Assembly (NCBI GenBank): GCA_050186335.1
Contig: JBFWYO010000071.1
Span: 1 to 25,264, forward strand
Direction: 5' to 3'
DNA length: 25,264 bases
From: JBFWYO01 sp050186335
Lineage (GTDB): Bacteria > Pseudomonadota > Alphaproteobacteria > Bin65
Below are positions 1 to 7,586 of the stretch, piece by piece. The position numbers and the translations under genes were made by a program. Every line of letters begins with the position of its first letter. Within the stretch, counting starts at the first letter, position 1. Below the pieces are notes generated by a model. The model made no database searches, was not told the origin of the DNA, and saw only the letters and a program-made list of their open reading frames with translations.

Positions 1-1
1 G

Positions 2-196
2 CGCAATTTCGTCAATCCGCAGAACAACCAGAACCAGCGCAACACGCCGCAGATCAATCGGCCGGACAACAATCAGCCGCGCAACTTCGTCAACCCGCAG
101 AACAACCAGAATCAGCGCAACACGCCGCAGTTCAACCAGCCCGGCACCAACCAGCCGCGCAATTTCGTCAATCCGCAGAACAATCAGAACAACCTG
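2..196 (+). repeat. 78-bp in-frame tandem repeat
   Basis: Units begin at 2, 80 and 158, each with CGCAA(T/C)TTCGTCAA. Two full units of exactly 78 bp (26 codons) are followed by a third that diverges after about 13 codons. Differences between units are mostly at third codon positions, so the peptide is kept under selection better than the DNA. The array starts at the window edge and probably continues upstream. Confidence 0.9.
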
Positions 197-1090
197 AACC
201 GGCCGCACTTCGCGCAGCCCAACTTCCAGCCGCGCAACGTCAACCCGCAGTTCACGCCGCGCGCCAACCAGGCGCAGCTAAGGCAACACCCGTACCAGAG
301 CCAGCCGAACCAGACGAATTTCTCGGCGCGTACGGTGCCGCAAGGCGTCACGCTGCGCGTCCTGCCGGCGGTCAACCCCGGCATCAATCGCAATTTCGCC
401 AACAACAACTGGCGCAACAACCACGTCGTGCTGGCACGCAACAACGTCAACTTCAACATCCAGACCAACAATACCTTCGCCCGGCGCAATGCGCTGTTCC
501 AGCATCGCATCCACCTCGATGCCGCGCGCTTCAGGCAGCCGTTCGTGCGCATCAACTTCAACAACCAGCCGCATTACGTCGGTCCCTACGCGTACTATCA
601 CCGCGGTTGGGCCAATCCGGCCTATTTGCGCTCGATCAGGTCGCTGATCGCGATCAATTTCAGTTTCATCCAATGGACGCCGTACGGCTGGTACAGCCCG
701 TACACCTATCGCAGCTTCTACAACAACGCCTGGCACGATTACCGCTATCGCCGATACGTCGCGGTGTACTACGTGCAGCCGGTGGTGCCGTTGTACGACG
801 ACTACTACTACGTCGACGAGACGCCGGATTTCGTCGTCGATCAGGTATATGACACCGAGCCTTACGTGCCGCCACCTGCAGATCCCTATGAGCCGGACGA
901 TCTGGACGACGACCCCGAGCTCGAGCCGGACGCGCGGATCCCGGCGCCGCAGCAGCTGGCGCCGAGCCAGCCGACGCAAGCGGCGCCCAACGTGCAGTAC
1001 CTGCCGCAGCCGGTCGCGTTCTACTACGTGCCCTACTACAATTTCGATCCGCTGCTGTCGTTCGCGTTCAGCGTGAAACTGTCGCAATAG
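2..1090 (+). CDS. Asn/Gln-rich repeat protein, probably exported (5'-partial)
   Basis: The frame is open from the window edge to TAG at 1088-1090, so the start lies upstream; an internal GTG or ATG is not needed. The visible 362 residues fall into three parts. Residues 1 to about 65 are 26-residue tandem repeats rich in Asn, Gln and Pro (RNFVNPQNNQNQ core). A central part is rich in Tyr, Trp, Asn and Arg (runs such as YDDYYYVDE). An acidic, Pro-rich linker (DDLDDDPELEPD) is followed by a hydrophobic, aromatic tail ending FSVKLSQ. I recognise no enzyme motif. The composition suggests a surface or matrix-type protein, but the N-terminus with any signal peptide is missing, so export is inference. 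The gene converges on mutY and ends in the terminator at 1143-1178. The opposite strand is also open here, but only as a shadow of this repetitive sequence. Confidence 0.85.
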   Translation, partial: RNFVNPQNNQNQRNTPQINRPDNNQPRNFVNPQNNQNQRNTPQFNQPGTNQPRNFVNPQNNQNNLNRPHFAQPNFQPRNVNPQFTPRANQAQLRQHPYQSQPNQTNFSARTVPQGVTLRVLPAVNPGINRNFANNNWRNNHVVLARNNVNFNIQTNNTFARRNALFQHRIHLDAARFRQPFVRINFNNQPHYVGPYAYYHRGWANPAYLRSIRSLIAINFSFIQWTPYGWYSPYTYRSFYNNAWHDYRYRRYVAVYYVQPVVPLYDDYYYVDETPDFVVDQVYDTEPYVPPPADPYEPDDLDDDPELEPDARIPAPQQLAPSQPTQAAPNVQYLPQPVAFYYVPYYNFDPLLSFAFSVKLSQ

Positions 1091-1126
1091 GCCAGGAATT
1101 GCTGACGGCCGGGGATTGACCTCCCC

Positions 1127-2290
1127 TCACACCCGGTCACCTGAGCGGTCATGGTGCAAAGGTGACCGCTCTTTTTTTGGCCGGCCGCGCGCGGCTGGCG
1201 GCGCTTTGGCATGCGCCGCCTCGACCAGGCGCGCGAGCTTCTTCATTACGGTCGGCAGCGCCAGCGTGTGCAGCTTGTCGGGCGCGATCCAGCGGCAACC
1301 GGCGGGGGCGCGGCCGGCGCCGCTCGCGGCGAGCATGCGCAGGCGCAACTCGAAATGCGTGAAGACGTGCGTTACCTGGCCATCCAGCCAGCGCGGCGCA
1401 CCGGTTAGCGCAACCGGCAAATGCGCATCGGTTTCGGAGTCCGGCCAGCGTTCGGCGCGCCAGGGAGTCGACGGAAACTCCATCATCCCGCCGAGCAGGC
1501 CGCGTTCCGGCCGCCGCCGCACCAGGATTTCGCCTTTCGCGTTGACGATCCAGAACGCCACACCGTGGCGTACCGGCCGCGCTGCTTTCACCGCCTTACG
1601 CGGCAATTGCTCCTGGATGCCGCGCGCGCGGGCACGGCAGATTCCCGCCCACGGGCACAACATGCATTTCGGCGCGCGCGGCGTGCAGACCATGGCGCCG
1701 AGATCCATCACCGCCTGGGTGTAGTCGCCGGGACGCTGCTGCGGCACCAGTTCGGCGGCGCGCGCCCGGATCTCGGCTTTGGCGGCGGGCAGCGGGGTTT
1801 CGACCGCGAACAGCCGCGCGATCACGCGCTCGATATTGCCGTCGATGGCGACCGACGGCCGGTCGAATGCGATCGCCGCGATGGCCGCCGCCGTGTAGCG
1901 ACCGATGCCGGGAAGCCGCAGCAACTCCGCCTCGTCGGTCGGAAATGCGCCGGCCCGTTCGGCCGCGATCGCTTGTGCGCATTTGTGCAGGTTGCGCGCG
2001 CGCGCGTAATAGCCGAGCCCCTGCCAGGCGTGCAGCACGTCGTCGAGCGGCGCCGCCGCGAGCGCCGCAACCGTCGGCCAGCGTTCGACAAAGCGCATGA
2101 AATAGGCGCCGACGGTGGCGACACTGGTCTGCTGCAGCATGATTTCGCTGAGCCACACTTTATAGGGATCGGGGCGAGGAATGGCGCGACGCGCGTCCTT
2201 GGCGCCGGGCGCCGCGCGCCAGGGCAGCCGGCGATGGTGCCGGTCGTACCAGTCGAGGATCGTTCGCGCCGGAGTCCGCGCCGCTTGCAT
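1127..2290 (-). CDS. mutY: A/G-specific adenine DNA glycosylase MutY
   Basis: Removes adenine mispaired with 8-oxoguanine or guanine in base-excision repair. The 387-residue product has the full family layout: an N-terminal glycosylase with SEIMLQQT (catalytic Glu49), helix-hairpin-helix LPGIGRYTA near 126-134, catalytic Asp150 in AIDGNIERV, a [4Fe-4S] cluster with Cys202, 209, 212 and 218 (C-X6-C-X2-C-X5-C), then a C-terminal NUDIX-like 8-oxoG recognition domain from about residue 240 (GGMMEFPST, FTHFELRL). ATG at 2290 is chosen because family similarity begins within about 10 residues of it; a longer reading into the divergent neighbour is not supported. It is divergent from the DUF721 gene with only 37 bp between starts. 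The last 17 codons overlap the neighbour's terminator and give a basic, low-complexity tail that is probably dispensable. Confidence 0.96.
   Translation of the reverse strand: MQAARTPARTILDWYDRHHRRLPWRAAPGAKDARRAIPRPDPYKVWLSEIMLQQTSVATVGAYFMRFVERWPTVAALAAAPLDDVLHAWQGLGYYARARNLHKCAQAIAAERAGAFPTDEAELLRLPGIGRYTAAAIAAIAFDRPSVAIDGNIERVIARLFAVETPLPAAKAEIRARAAELVPQQRPGDYTQAVMDLGAMVCTPRAPKCMLCPWAGICRARARGIQEQLPRKAVKAARPVRHGVAFWIVNAKGEILVRRRPERGLLGGMMEFPSTPWRAERWPDSETDAHLPVALTGAPRWLDGQVTHVFTHFELRLRMLAASGAGRAPAGCRWIAPDKLHTLALPTVMKKLARLVEAAHAKAPPAARGRPKKERSPLHHDRSGDRV
1143..1178 (+). terminator. Intrinsic terminator of the Asn/Gln-rich protein gene
   Basis: A perfect 9-bp stem (GAGCGGTCA at 1143-1151 with TGACCGCTC at 1163-1171) and an 11-nt loop is followed by seven T (1172-1178). 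The T run lies on the plus side only, so it serves the plus-strand gene. It sits within the last codons of convergent mutY. Confidence 0.85.
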
Positions 2291-2327
2291 GATGCCGACC
2301 GTAACATAAAGGACTAGACTTGCGGCC

Positions 2328-2879
2328 ATGCGCGAAACGCCCAAGGCCGGCAAGCCGAACACTGGAAAAGCGAAGCCGCTCCGGCCCGCCGCCGACCAAC
2401 CGGTGCAACGCGCCGGCGCGCCGCGCGCGGTGGCCGCGAGTGTCGCGCGCGTCACCGGGCCGATCCTGCGCGGACGCGGCTTCGCCGAGGCACGCGTGAT
2501 CGCCGACTGGCCCTTGATCGTCGGCGCGCAGCTGGCCGAGGATTGCTGCCCGGAAAAACTGACGCACGGGCGCGGCGAGAACGCGATCGGCGTGCTGCAT
2601 CTGCGCGTCGCGCCCGCCGCGGCGGTCGAGATTCAGCATCTGACGCCGCAGATCGTCGAGCGGGTGAACCGGTTTTTCGGCTTTCGCGCGGTCGATCGGC
2701 TGGCGCTGGTACAGGGGCCGCTGCCCAAACGCCAAGCCGCGACCCGCAAGCCGCCGCGCGCGCTGTCGCCGGCCGAGGATGACGGGATCGCCCAACGCAC
2801 GGCGCTGATCGAGGACGAGGCGTTGCGCAGGGCGGTCGCCGATCTGGGCCGGGCCATCCTGCGCCGCACGCAAAAGTGA
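2328..2879 (+). CDS. DUF721 / DciA-like protein
   Basis: A 183-residue protein with a basic, Pro/Ala-rich N-terminal extension (1-40) and a DUF721 domain around 40-130, recognisable from ADWPLIVGAQLA followed by a Cys-Pro, then a stretch predicted to form strands and helix (LHLRVAPAAAVEIQHLTPQIVERVNRFFG). DUF721 contains the DciA family, which binds the replicative helicase DnaB in bacteria without DnaC or DnaI loaders. Position between mutY and dsbA-smc matches the usual alphaproteobacterial arrangement. Helicase loading is inferred from family membership; no catalytic residues are expected. The C-terminal part (about 150-183) is a charged helix. Start ATG 2328 has only a weak Shine-Dalgarno. 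There is a small stem-loop at 2907-2922 after the stop, without a clear T run. Confidence 0.85.
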   Translation: MRETPKAGKPNTGKAKPLRPAADQPVQRAGAPRAVAASVARVTGPILRGRGFAEARVIADWPLIVGAQLAEDCCPEKLTHGRGENAIGVLHLRVAPAAAVEIQHLTPQIVERVNRFFGFRAVDRLALVQGPLPKRQAATRKPPRALSPAEDDGIAQRTALIEDEALRRAVADLGRAILRRTQK

Positions 2880-2956
2880 CCGCGGCCGCGCCATTCCGTT
2901 CAACCGGCGTTCAGCGGAACGCGTTAACTTTCCTGTGGACAGACCGCGTTCCCGGC

Positions 2957-2985
2957 TTGAGGGTCGCGCCGAACACCCGTATGAT
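2957..2985 (+). promoter_or_regulatory. Putative sigma70-type promoter of dsbA-smc
   Basis: TTGAGG (2957-2962) and TATGAT (2980-2985) are separated by exactly 17 bp, which puts a start site near 2992, about 20 nt ahead of the ATG at 3012. It lies in the 130-bp gap after the DUF721 gene, so the dsbA-like gene and smc can be transcribed independently of the upstream gene. No experimental support. Confidence 0.55.
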
Positions 2986-3011
2986 CCACCACATGTAGTG
3001 ATGAGGCTTTG

Positions 3012-3629
3012 ATGTTGCGCAAACTGTTGTATACTATCGCCTTGATCGGCTTGGGTTTTTTGACCTCGGCCGGGACGCGCGACGCGGCCGCCACCATGGC
3101 GCCCCTGGCCGAGGCGTTGAGCGAAAAGTCGCTCGGCAGCAAGGATGCGCCGGTCACCATCTACGCGTTCGAGTCGCTGTCGTGCCCGCACTGCGCGCAG
3201 TTCCACACCACGACGTTCCCGGAATTGAAGAAGCTCTATATCGACACCGGCAAGGTGCGCTATGTGCTGATCGATTATCCGCACGAACCGCGCGCGCTGT
3301 TCGCCACCATGGTCGCGCGCTGCACCGGCAACGAACGCTATTTCGGCACCATCGACCTGCTGTTCCGCGAGCAGCGCACCTGGGCCGGGGCGCAGGATTT
3401 CGCCGCCACCCTGAAGAACCTCGCGCGCTTCGCCGGACTGACCGATGACGAGTTCGAGCAGTGCGTGAAGAACAAGGAACTGTTCGAGGGCATCCGTGCG
3501 CAGCAGGACGCCGCCGAGAAGAAGTTCAACGTCAAAGGCGTGCCGCTGTTCGTCATCGGCGACAAGCGCGTCGACGGCGTTCAGCCGCTCTCGACCTTCG
3601 AGGAAATCATCAAACCGATGTTGAAATAA
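3012..3629 (+). CDS. DsbA-family thiol:disulfide oxidoreductase
   Basis: Periplasmic thioredoxin-fold protein of 205 residues. It has an N-terminal signal peptide (LRKLL, then a hydrophobic stretch to about residue 26), the redox motif CPHC at 58-61, and the cis-proline loop as GVP shortly before FVIGDKRVDG near the C-terminus. The helical insertion between them contains two more cysteines (ARCTGN, EQCVKN), which is more than the minimal fold and could form a structural disulfide. The family oxidises or isomerises substrate thiols in the envelope; in alphaproteobacteria this paralogue is often found directly before smc, without a known functional link. ATG 3012 is preferred over the TTG one codon earlier. 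The gap to smc is only 18 bp, so the two are probably co-transcribed from the promoter at 2957-2985. Confidence 0.9.
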   Translation: MLRKLLYTIALIGLGFLTSAGTRDAAATMAPLAEALSEKSLGSKDAPVTIYAFESLSCPHCAQFHTTTFPELKKLYIDTGKVRYVLIDYPHEPRALFATMVARCTGNERYFGTIDLLFREQRTWAGAQDFAATLKNLARFAGLTDDEFEQCVKNKELFEGIRAQQDAAEKKFNVKGVPLFVIGDKRVDGVQPLSTFEEIIKPMLK

Positions 3630-3647
3630 CGGGGACTTACGAGGCGA

Positions 3648-6600
3648 ATGGTTCAATTCACTAAGGTCCGCATCTCCGGCTTCAAATCGTTCGTCGAGCC
3701 GACGGAGTTCAACATCGAGCCGGGCATGACCGGCATCGTCGGCCCGAACGGGTGCGGCAAGTCGAACCTGCTCGAAGCGATGCGCTGGTCCATGGGCGAA
3801 ACCTCCGCCAAGCAGATGCGCGGCGGCGGCATGGACGACGTGATTTTCAACGGCACCAACGAGCGGCCGCCGCGCAATATCGCGGAAGTCATCCTTTCGC
3901 TGGACAACCACGACCACACGGCGCCGGCGGCGTTCAACGGCTTCGAGGAACTGGAAATCTCGCGCCGCATCGAGCGCGAATCCGGCTCCACCTACAAGGT
4001 CAACGGCAAGGAAACCCGCGCGCGCGACGTGCAGCTGCTGTTCGCGGATCTTTCGACCGGCGCGCGCTCGACCGCCATCGTCAGCCAGGGCCGCATCGGC
4101 GCGATTATTAACGCCAAGCCGCAGGACCGGCGCTTGCTGCTCGAAGAAGCGGCCGGCATCACCGGCCTGCATTCGCGCCGGCACGAGGCCGAGCTGCGCC
4201 TGCGCGCGGCTGAAAACAATCTCACGCGCCTCGAAGACGTGGTGAACGCGCTCAACGTCCAGATGCAGGGTTTGAAGCGGCAGGCGCGGCAGGCCACACG
4301 CTACCGCAATCTTTCGGATCACATCCGCCGCGCCGAGGCGATCCAGCTGCACCTGCGCTGGACCGCGGCGGCGCTGGACCTCACGCAAATACGACATCGC
4401 CTGGGCGAAATCGAAACCCAGGTCAACGAGTTGACCTCGCTGTCGGCGCGCGAAGCGACCGAACTGGCCGAAGGTTCGGCGCAATTGCCCGGCCTGCGCC
4501 ATGCCGAGGCCGAAGCGGCGGCGGAACTGCAAAGACTGGTCGTCGCGCGCGAAACGCTCGAAGCCGAGGAAGCGCGGCTCAAGTCTTTGGTCCTGCAGTA
4601 CGAGACCACGCTGGCCCAGATCGCCGCCGATACGGCGCGCGAGCAGGCGTTCATGGCCGATGCCGGCGCCGCCGTCGAGCGCCTGGCTGCGGAAGAATCC
4701 TCGCTGCGCGAAGCCGCCGACGCCGAAGCGGCGGCGCTGGCCGACGCGACGGCGCAGGTCACCGCCGCGCGCGCCGAAGTCGAGCGCTGCGAATCGGAAG
4801 CCACCGACCTTACCCAAAAGATCGCCGCCGACGATGCGCGCCGCGCCAGCGTGCAACGGCAGATCGCGGAGCTGGACCAACGCCTCGTACAGTTGCGCGC
4901 CCGCGCCGAAAGTTTCGCCGCCGAGCAGGCCACGTTGCGCGCCGCCACGGAAAACGAGGACCGCTTGAACCGGGCGCGCGGCCAGGCGGCCGACGCCGCG
5001 GCCGGGCTCGAGGCCGCGCAGGCACAGCTCGAAGCCGCGGAAGACTCCCGCTCCGCGGCGCAATTCGAGGAAGCCGAAGCGCGCAAGGCGCTGCAGCAAT
5101 CGCAGGCGGAACTCTCGCGCCTGCGCGGCGAAGCCAAGGCGCTGCTGGATCTGCTGTCCGCCGGTCACGATCAGGGCTTCACGCCGGTGATCGATCTGAT
5201 CAAAGCTACCCCGGGCTACGAACTCGCGCTGGGCGCGGCGCTCGGCGACGATCTCAACGCGCCGGTCGACGGCGCGGCGCCGATTCATTGGCAGACCGCT
5301 CCCGTCGGCGGCGATGCCCCGGCGCTACCGGCGGGCGCCGAAGCGCTGTCGCAGTACGTCACCGCCCCGGCCGAACTGACGCGCCGTCTGTCGCAGATCG
5401 GCGTGGTCGCCGACGAAGCCGCCGCGCATGCGATCAAGGCGCAACTGGCGCAGGGCCAGCGGCTGGTCACGCGCGCGGGCGCCGTCTGGCGCTGGGACGG
5501 TTTCACCGTCGCGGCCGGCGCGCCCACGGCGGCGGCGATTCGCCTGAAGCAGAAGAATAGACTGCGCGACGTGCAAGCCGAGCTCGGCGAAATCGAAACC
5601 GCGCATCGCGAGGTCGAGGACCGGCTCGAGGAGAAACGCGTGCTGGCGGAAGATTCCGCGCGCGCCGTGCGTTCGACCACCGAGGACGTGCGCCAGGCCT
5701 TCGCCGCGCTGAACGCCGCGCGCGACGCCGAAACCCGCGCGGCGCAAGCCGAGGCGGCGCGCGCGTCGCGCCTGCAGGCGCTGGAACGCGCGATCGAGGA
5801 AGCGGCGGCGACGATCGACGAGGCCGATATGCGGCTGAAGGACGCGCGCAGCCAGGAAGCGCAACTGGCCGCAACCGACGGCGAGAAGCGCCGATTGGCG
5901 GAATTGCGCGAGGCGGTCGCCGCCCAGCGCGAGGCACTGACCGAATTGCAGCGCGCGGCGCACAAACTGGAGGCCGACGCGGCGCAGCGGCGCCAGCGCC
6001 TGAGCAGCATCGAAGCCGAGCTACACGCCTGGCGCCAGCGCACGGAAAACAGCACGCGCCAGATTGCGGCGCTCGACGAGCGCGCGGGCTCGACGCGCGC
6101 CGAACTCGACAAATTGGCCGCGCGGCCCGACGAGATGGCCGAACGCAAGGCCAAGCTGAACGAGGCGATCGACGCGGCGCAGGACAAGCGCCGGCGCGCC
6201 GCCGACGCACTGGTCGCGCGAGAAACCGCGGTCGCCGAGATCGACAAGCGGCTCAAGCAGGCCGAGCGGCAGTTGGCCGACGCGCGCGAACTGCGCGGCC
6301 GTACCGAGGGTGCGGTCAGCCAGGGCGAGCTGGCGTTGCAAACCGTGGTCGAACGGATCGCCGAGCGACTCGGTGTGGCCGCCGACCAGGCGCTGCCGCT
6401 GGCCGAGATCAAGGACGGCGACGAGCTGCCGACGCAGGACGCCGCCGATGCCCGCGTCGACCGGCTGGTGCGCGAACGCGAGAACATGGGCCCGGTCAAT
6501 CTGCGCGCCGAGCAGGAAGCCGATGAGCTCGAGCAGCAGATCACCACCTACGAGACCGAGCGCGCGGACCTGATCGGCGCGATCGAGAAGTTCCGCACCG

Positions 6601-7124
6601 CCATCGTCGATCTGAACAAGGAAGGCCGCGAGCGCCTGCTGAAATCGTTCGAAGAGGTCAACGCGCATTTCGAAAAGCTGTTCGTGCGCCTGTTCGGCGG
6701 CGGCCGCGCGTTCCTCAAGCTGGTCGAAGCCGAAGACCCGCTCGAAACCGGCCTCGAGATCATGGCCAGCCCGCCGGGCAAGAAGCTGCAGACGATGTCG
6801 CTGCTGTCGGGTGGCGAGCAGGCGCTGACCGCGCTGAGCCTGTTATTTGCGGTGTTCCTGACCAACCCGGCGCCGATCTGCATCCTGGACGAGGTCGATG
6901 CGCCCTTGGACGATGCCAACGTCGACCGGTTCTGCACGCTGGTCGCCGACATCGCCAAGGACACCAAGACGAGATTTCTCATTGTCACCCACCACCGCAT
7001 GACCATGGCGCGCATGGATCGGCTATACGGCGTGACCATGCAGGAACGCGGCGTCTCCAAGCTGGTCTCGGTCAACCTGCAAGAGGCCGAAGAACTGCGC
7101 GATAAGACCCCGATCGCGGCGTAA
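3648..7124 (+). CDS. smc: Chromosome segregation protein SMC
   Basis: A 1158-residue ATPase that holds and organises chromosomal DNA together with ScpA and ScpB, which are not in this window. N-terminal head: Walker A GPNGCGKS at 32-39. Then a long coiled coil (about 170-500, rich in Ala, Glu, Arg and Gln), a hinge at about 500-635 (globular, Gly-containing, GYELALGAALGDD), a second coiled coil to about 940, and the C-terminal head with signature LLSGGEQ at 1052-1058 and Walker B CILDEVDAPLDD (Asp1081, Glu1082). A D-loop and a switch His (VTHHR) follow. Length and order are normal for bacterial SMC and no break is seen. ATG 3648 has ACGAGG about 6 nt upstream. The large open frames on the opposite strand are shadows of the GC-rich coding bias. 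Confidence 0.98.
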   Translation: MVQFTKVRISGFKSFVEPTEFNIEPGMTGIVGPNGCGKSNLLEAMRWSMGETSAKQMRGGGMDDVIFNGTNERPPRNIAEVILSLDNHDHTAPAAFNGFEELEISRRIERESGSTYKVNGKETRARDVQLLFADLSTGARSTAIVSQGRIGAIINAKPQDRRLLLEEAAGITGLHSRRHEAELRLRAAENNLTRLEDVVNALNVQMQGLKRQARQATRYRNLSDHIRRAEAIQLHLRWTAAALDLTQIRHRLGEIETQVNELTSLSAREATELAEGSAQLPGLRHAEAEAAAELQRLVVARETLEAEEARLKSLVLQYETTLAQIAADTAREQAFMADAGAAVERLAAEESSLREAADAEAAALADATAQVTAARAEVERCESEATDLTQKIAADDARRASVQRQIAELDQRLVQLRARAESFAAEQATLRAATENEDRLNRARGQAADAAAGLEAAQAQLEAAEDSRSAAQFEEAEARKALQQSQAELSRLRGEAKALLDLLSAGHDQGFTPVIDLIKATPGYELALGAALGDDLNAPVDGAAPIHWQTAPVGGDAPALPAGAEALSQYVTAPAELTRRLSQIGVVADEAAAHAIKAQLAQGQRLVTRAGAVWRWDGFTVAAGAPTAAAIRLKQKNRLRDVQAELGEIETAHREVEDRLEEKRVLAEDSARAVRSTTEDVRQAFAALNAARDAETRAAQAEAARASRLQALERAIEEAAATIDEADMRLKDARSQEAQLAATDGEKRRLAELREAVAAQREALTELQRAAHKLEADAAQRRQRLSSIEAELHAWRQRTENSTRQIAALDERAGSTRAELDKLAARPDEMAERKAKLNEAIDAAQDKRRRAADALVARETAVAEIDKRLKQAERQLADARELRGRTEGAVSQGELALQTVVERIAERLGVAADQALPLAEIKDGDELPTQDAADARVDRLVRERENMGPVNLRAEQEADELEQQITTYETERADLIGAIEKFRTAIVDLNKEGRERLLKSFEEVNAHFEKLFVRLFGGGRAFLKLVEAEDPLETGLEIMASPPGKKLQTMSLLSGGEQALTALSLLFAVFLTNPAPICILDEVDAPLDDANVDRFCTLVADIAKDTKTRFLIVTHHRMTMARMDRLYGVTMQERGVSKLVSVNLQEAEELRDKTPIAA

Positions 7125-7155
7125 ACGCGCGACGGTCACCTGGCTCGCCGCCCAG

Positions 7156-7259
7156 CCTTCGATACACGCGCAAGAACGCGCCATTCAGGATGATGTGGGT
7201 GGAGAAATGACGCTCGCCAATCCACCGCATCCTGGGCAGCGCGCGGCGCGTATCGAAGG
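7156..7259. repeat. Inverted pair of palindromic intergenic repeats
   Basis: CCTTCGATAC at 7156-7165 is the exact reverse complement of GTATCGAAGG at 7250-7259. Inside, GGATGATGTGGGTGGA (7188-7203) pairs imperfectly with TCCACCGCATCC (7221-7232), with GC-rich blocks in between. Each half reads as CATCCTG - GCGCGC block - TATCGAAGG, resembling the short palindromic intergenic repeats that are common in alphaproteobacterial genomes. The two copies face each other and would form one long hairpin of about 100 nt. Confidence 0.65.
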
Positions 7260-7454
7260 AAGGGCAAGCGGCGATTCTGGCCCGATTTACGCCTTCGAGC
7301 GTCGGCGCCGGCGGTAACCGACGCCAGCGTCAAACCCGCCCGCCGCGCCCGCTGCTTCCGCCTCGCGCAAATCCGCGCCTCCCCTAGGTTTTCCGCCGCC
7401 TGCATGCGTCATTCCGGCGCACCTCCAAGGGTGCGCCGTATCGGCTCCGTTGCC

Positions 7455-7484
7455 TTGACACTCGGCGGAGCGCCCCACTATGTT
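7455..7484 (+). promoter_or_regulatory. Putative sigma70-type promoter of the atp (F0) operon
   Basis: A consensus TTGACA (7455-7460) is followed after 18 bp by TATGTT (7479-7484). The start site would be near 7491, giving a leader of about 95 nt before atpI. This is the best-matching promoter in the window and stands directly ahead of the operon. Confidence 0.6.
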
Positions 7485-7586
7485 CGCGCGCGTTTCTGCC
7501 CGGACGAGCCCATCCGGCGGGGGGACTAGGTTGGGGATTTTGCCCGGATTTCCGCGGTTTTTTGCGGGTGGCGGGGTGAGGCGTCC

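Larger units (their letters stand above)
7125..7586. other. Intergenic region between smc and atpI
   Basis: A 462-bp gap with no supported gene. It holds the inverted palindromic repeat pair (7156-7259), a perfect 8-bp stem-loop with a 6-nt loop and no T run (7416-7437), and the atp promoter (7455-7484). No clear intrinsic terminator follows smc; the repeat pair may act as a transcript end or RNA-stabilising structure. Confidence 0.7.

Noticed and set aside
2..196. Direct repeats as a possible CRISPR array
   Set aside because: Units are contiguous 78-bp in-frame coding repeats without unique spacers.
278..1087. Minus-strand frame opposite the Asn/Gln-rich protein
   Set aside because: Composed of Val/Arg/Asp repeats that mirror the plus-strand composition; the plus strand has the terminator and the peptide-level repeat conservation.
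2907..2922. Stem-loop (GCGTTC/GAACGC) as a terminator of the DUF721 gene
   Set aside because: Only a 6-bp stem and the following sequence lacks a real T run.
2160..5288. Minus-strand open frame of 1042 codons opposite smc, the DUF721 gene and dsbA
   Set aside because: It spans three well-supported plus-strand genes, is Arg/Gly/Leu-rich with no domain, and is a shadow of third-position GC bias.
7416..7437. Stem-loop as a terminator after smc
   Set aside because: A perfect 8-bp stem, but no T run follows on either strand and it is nearly 300 bp past the stop.
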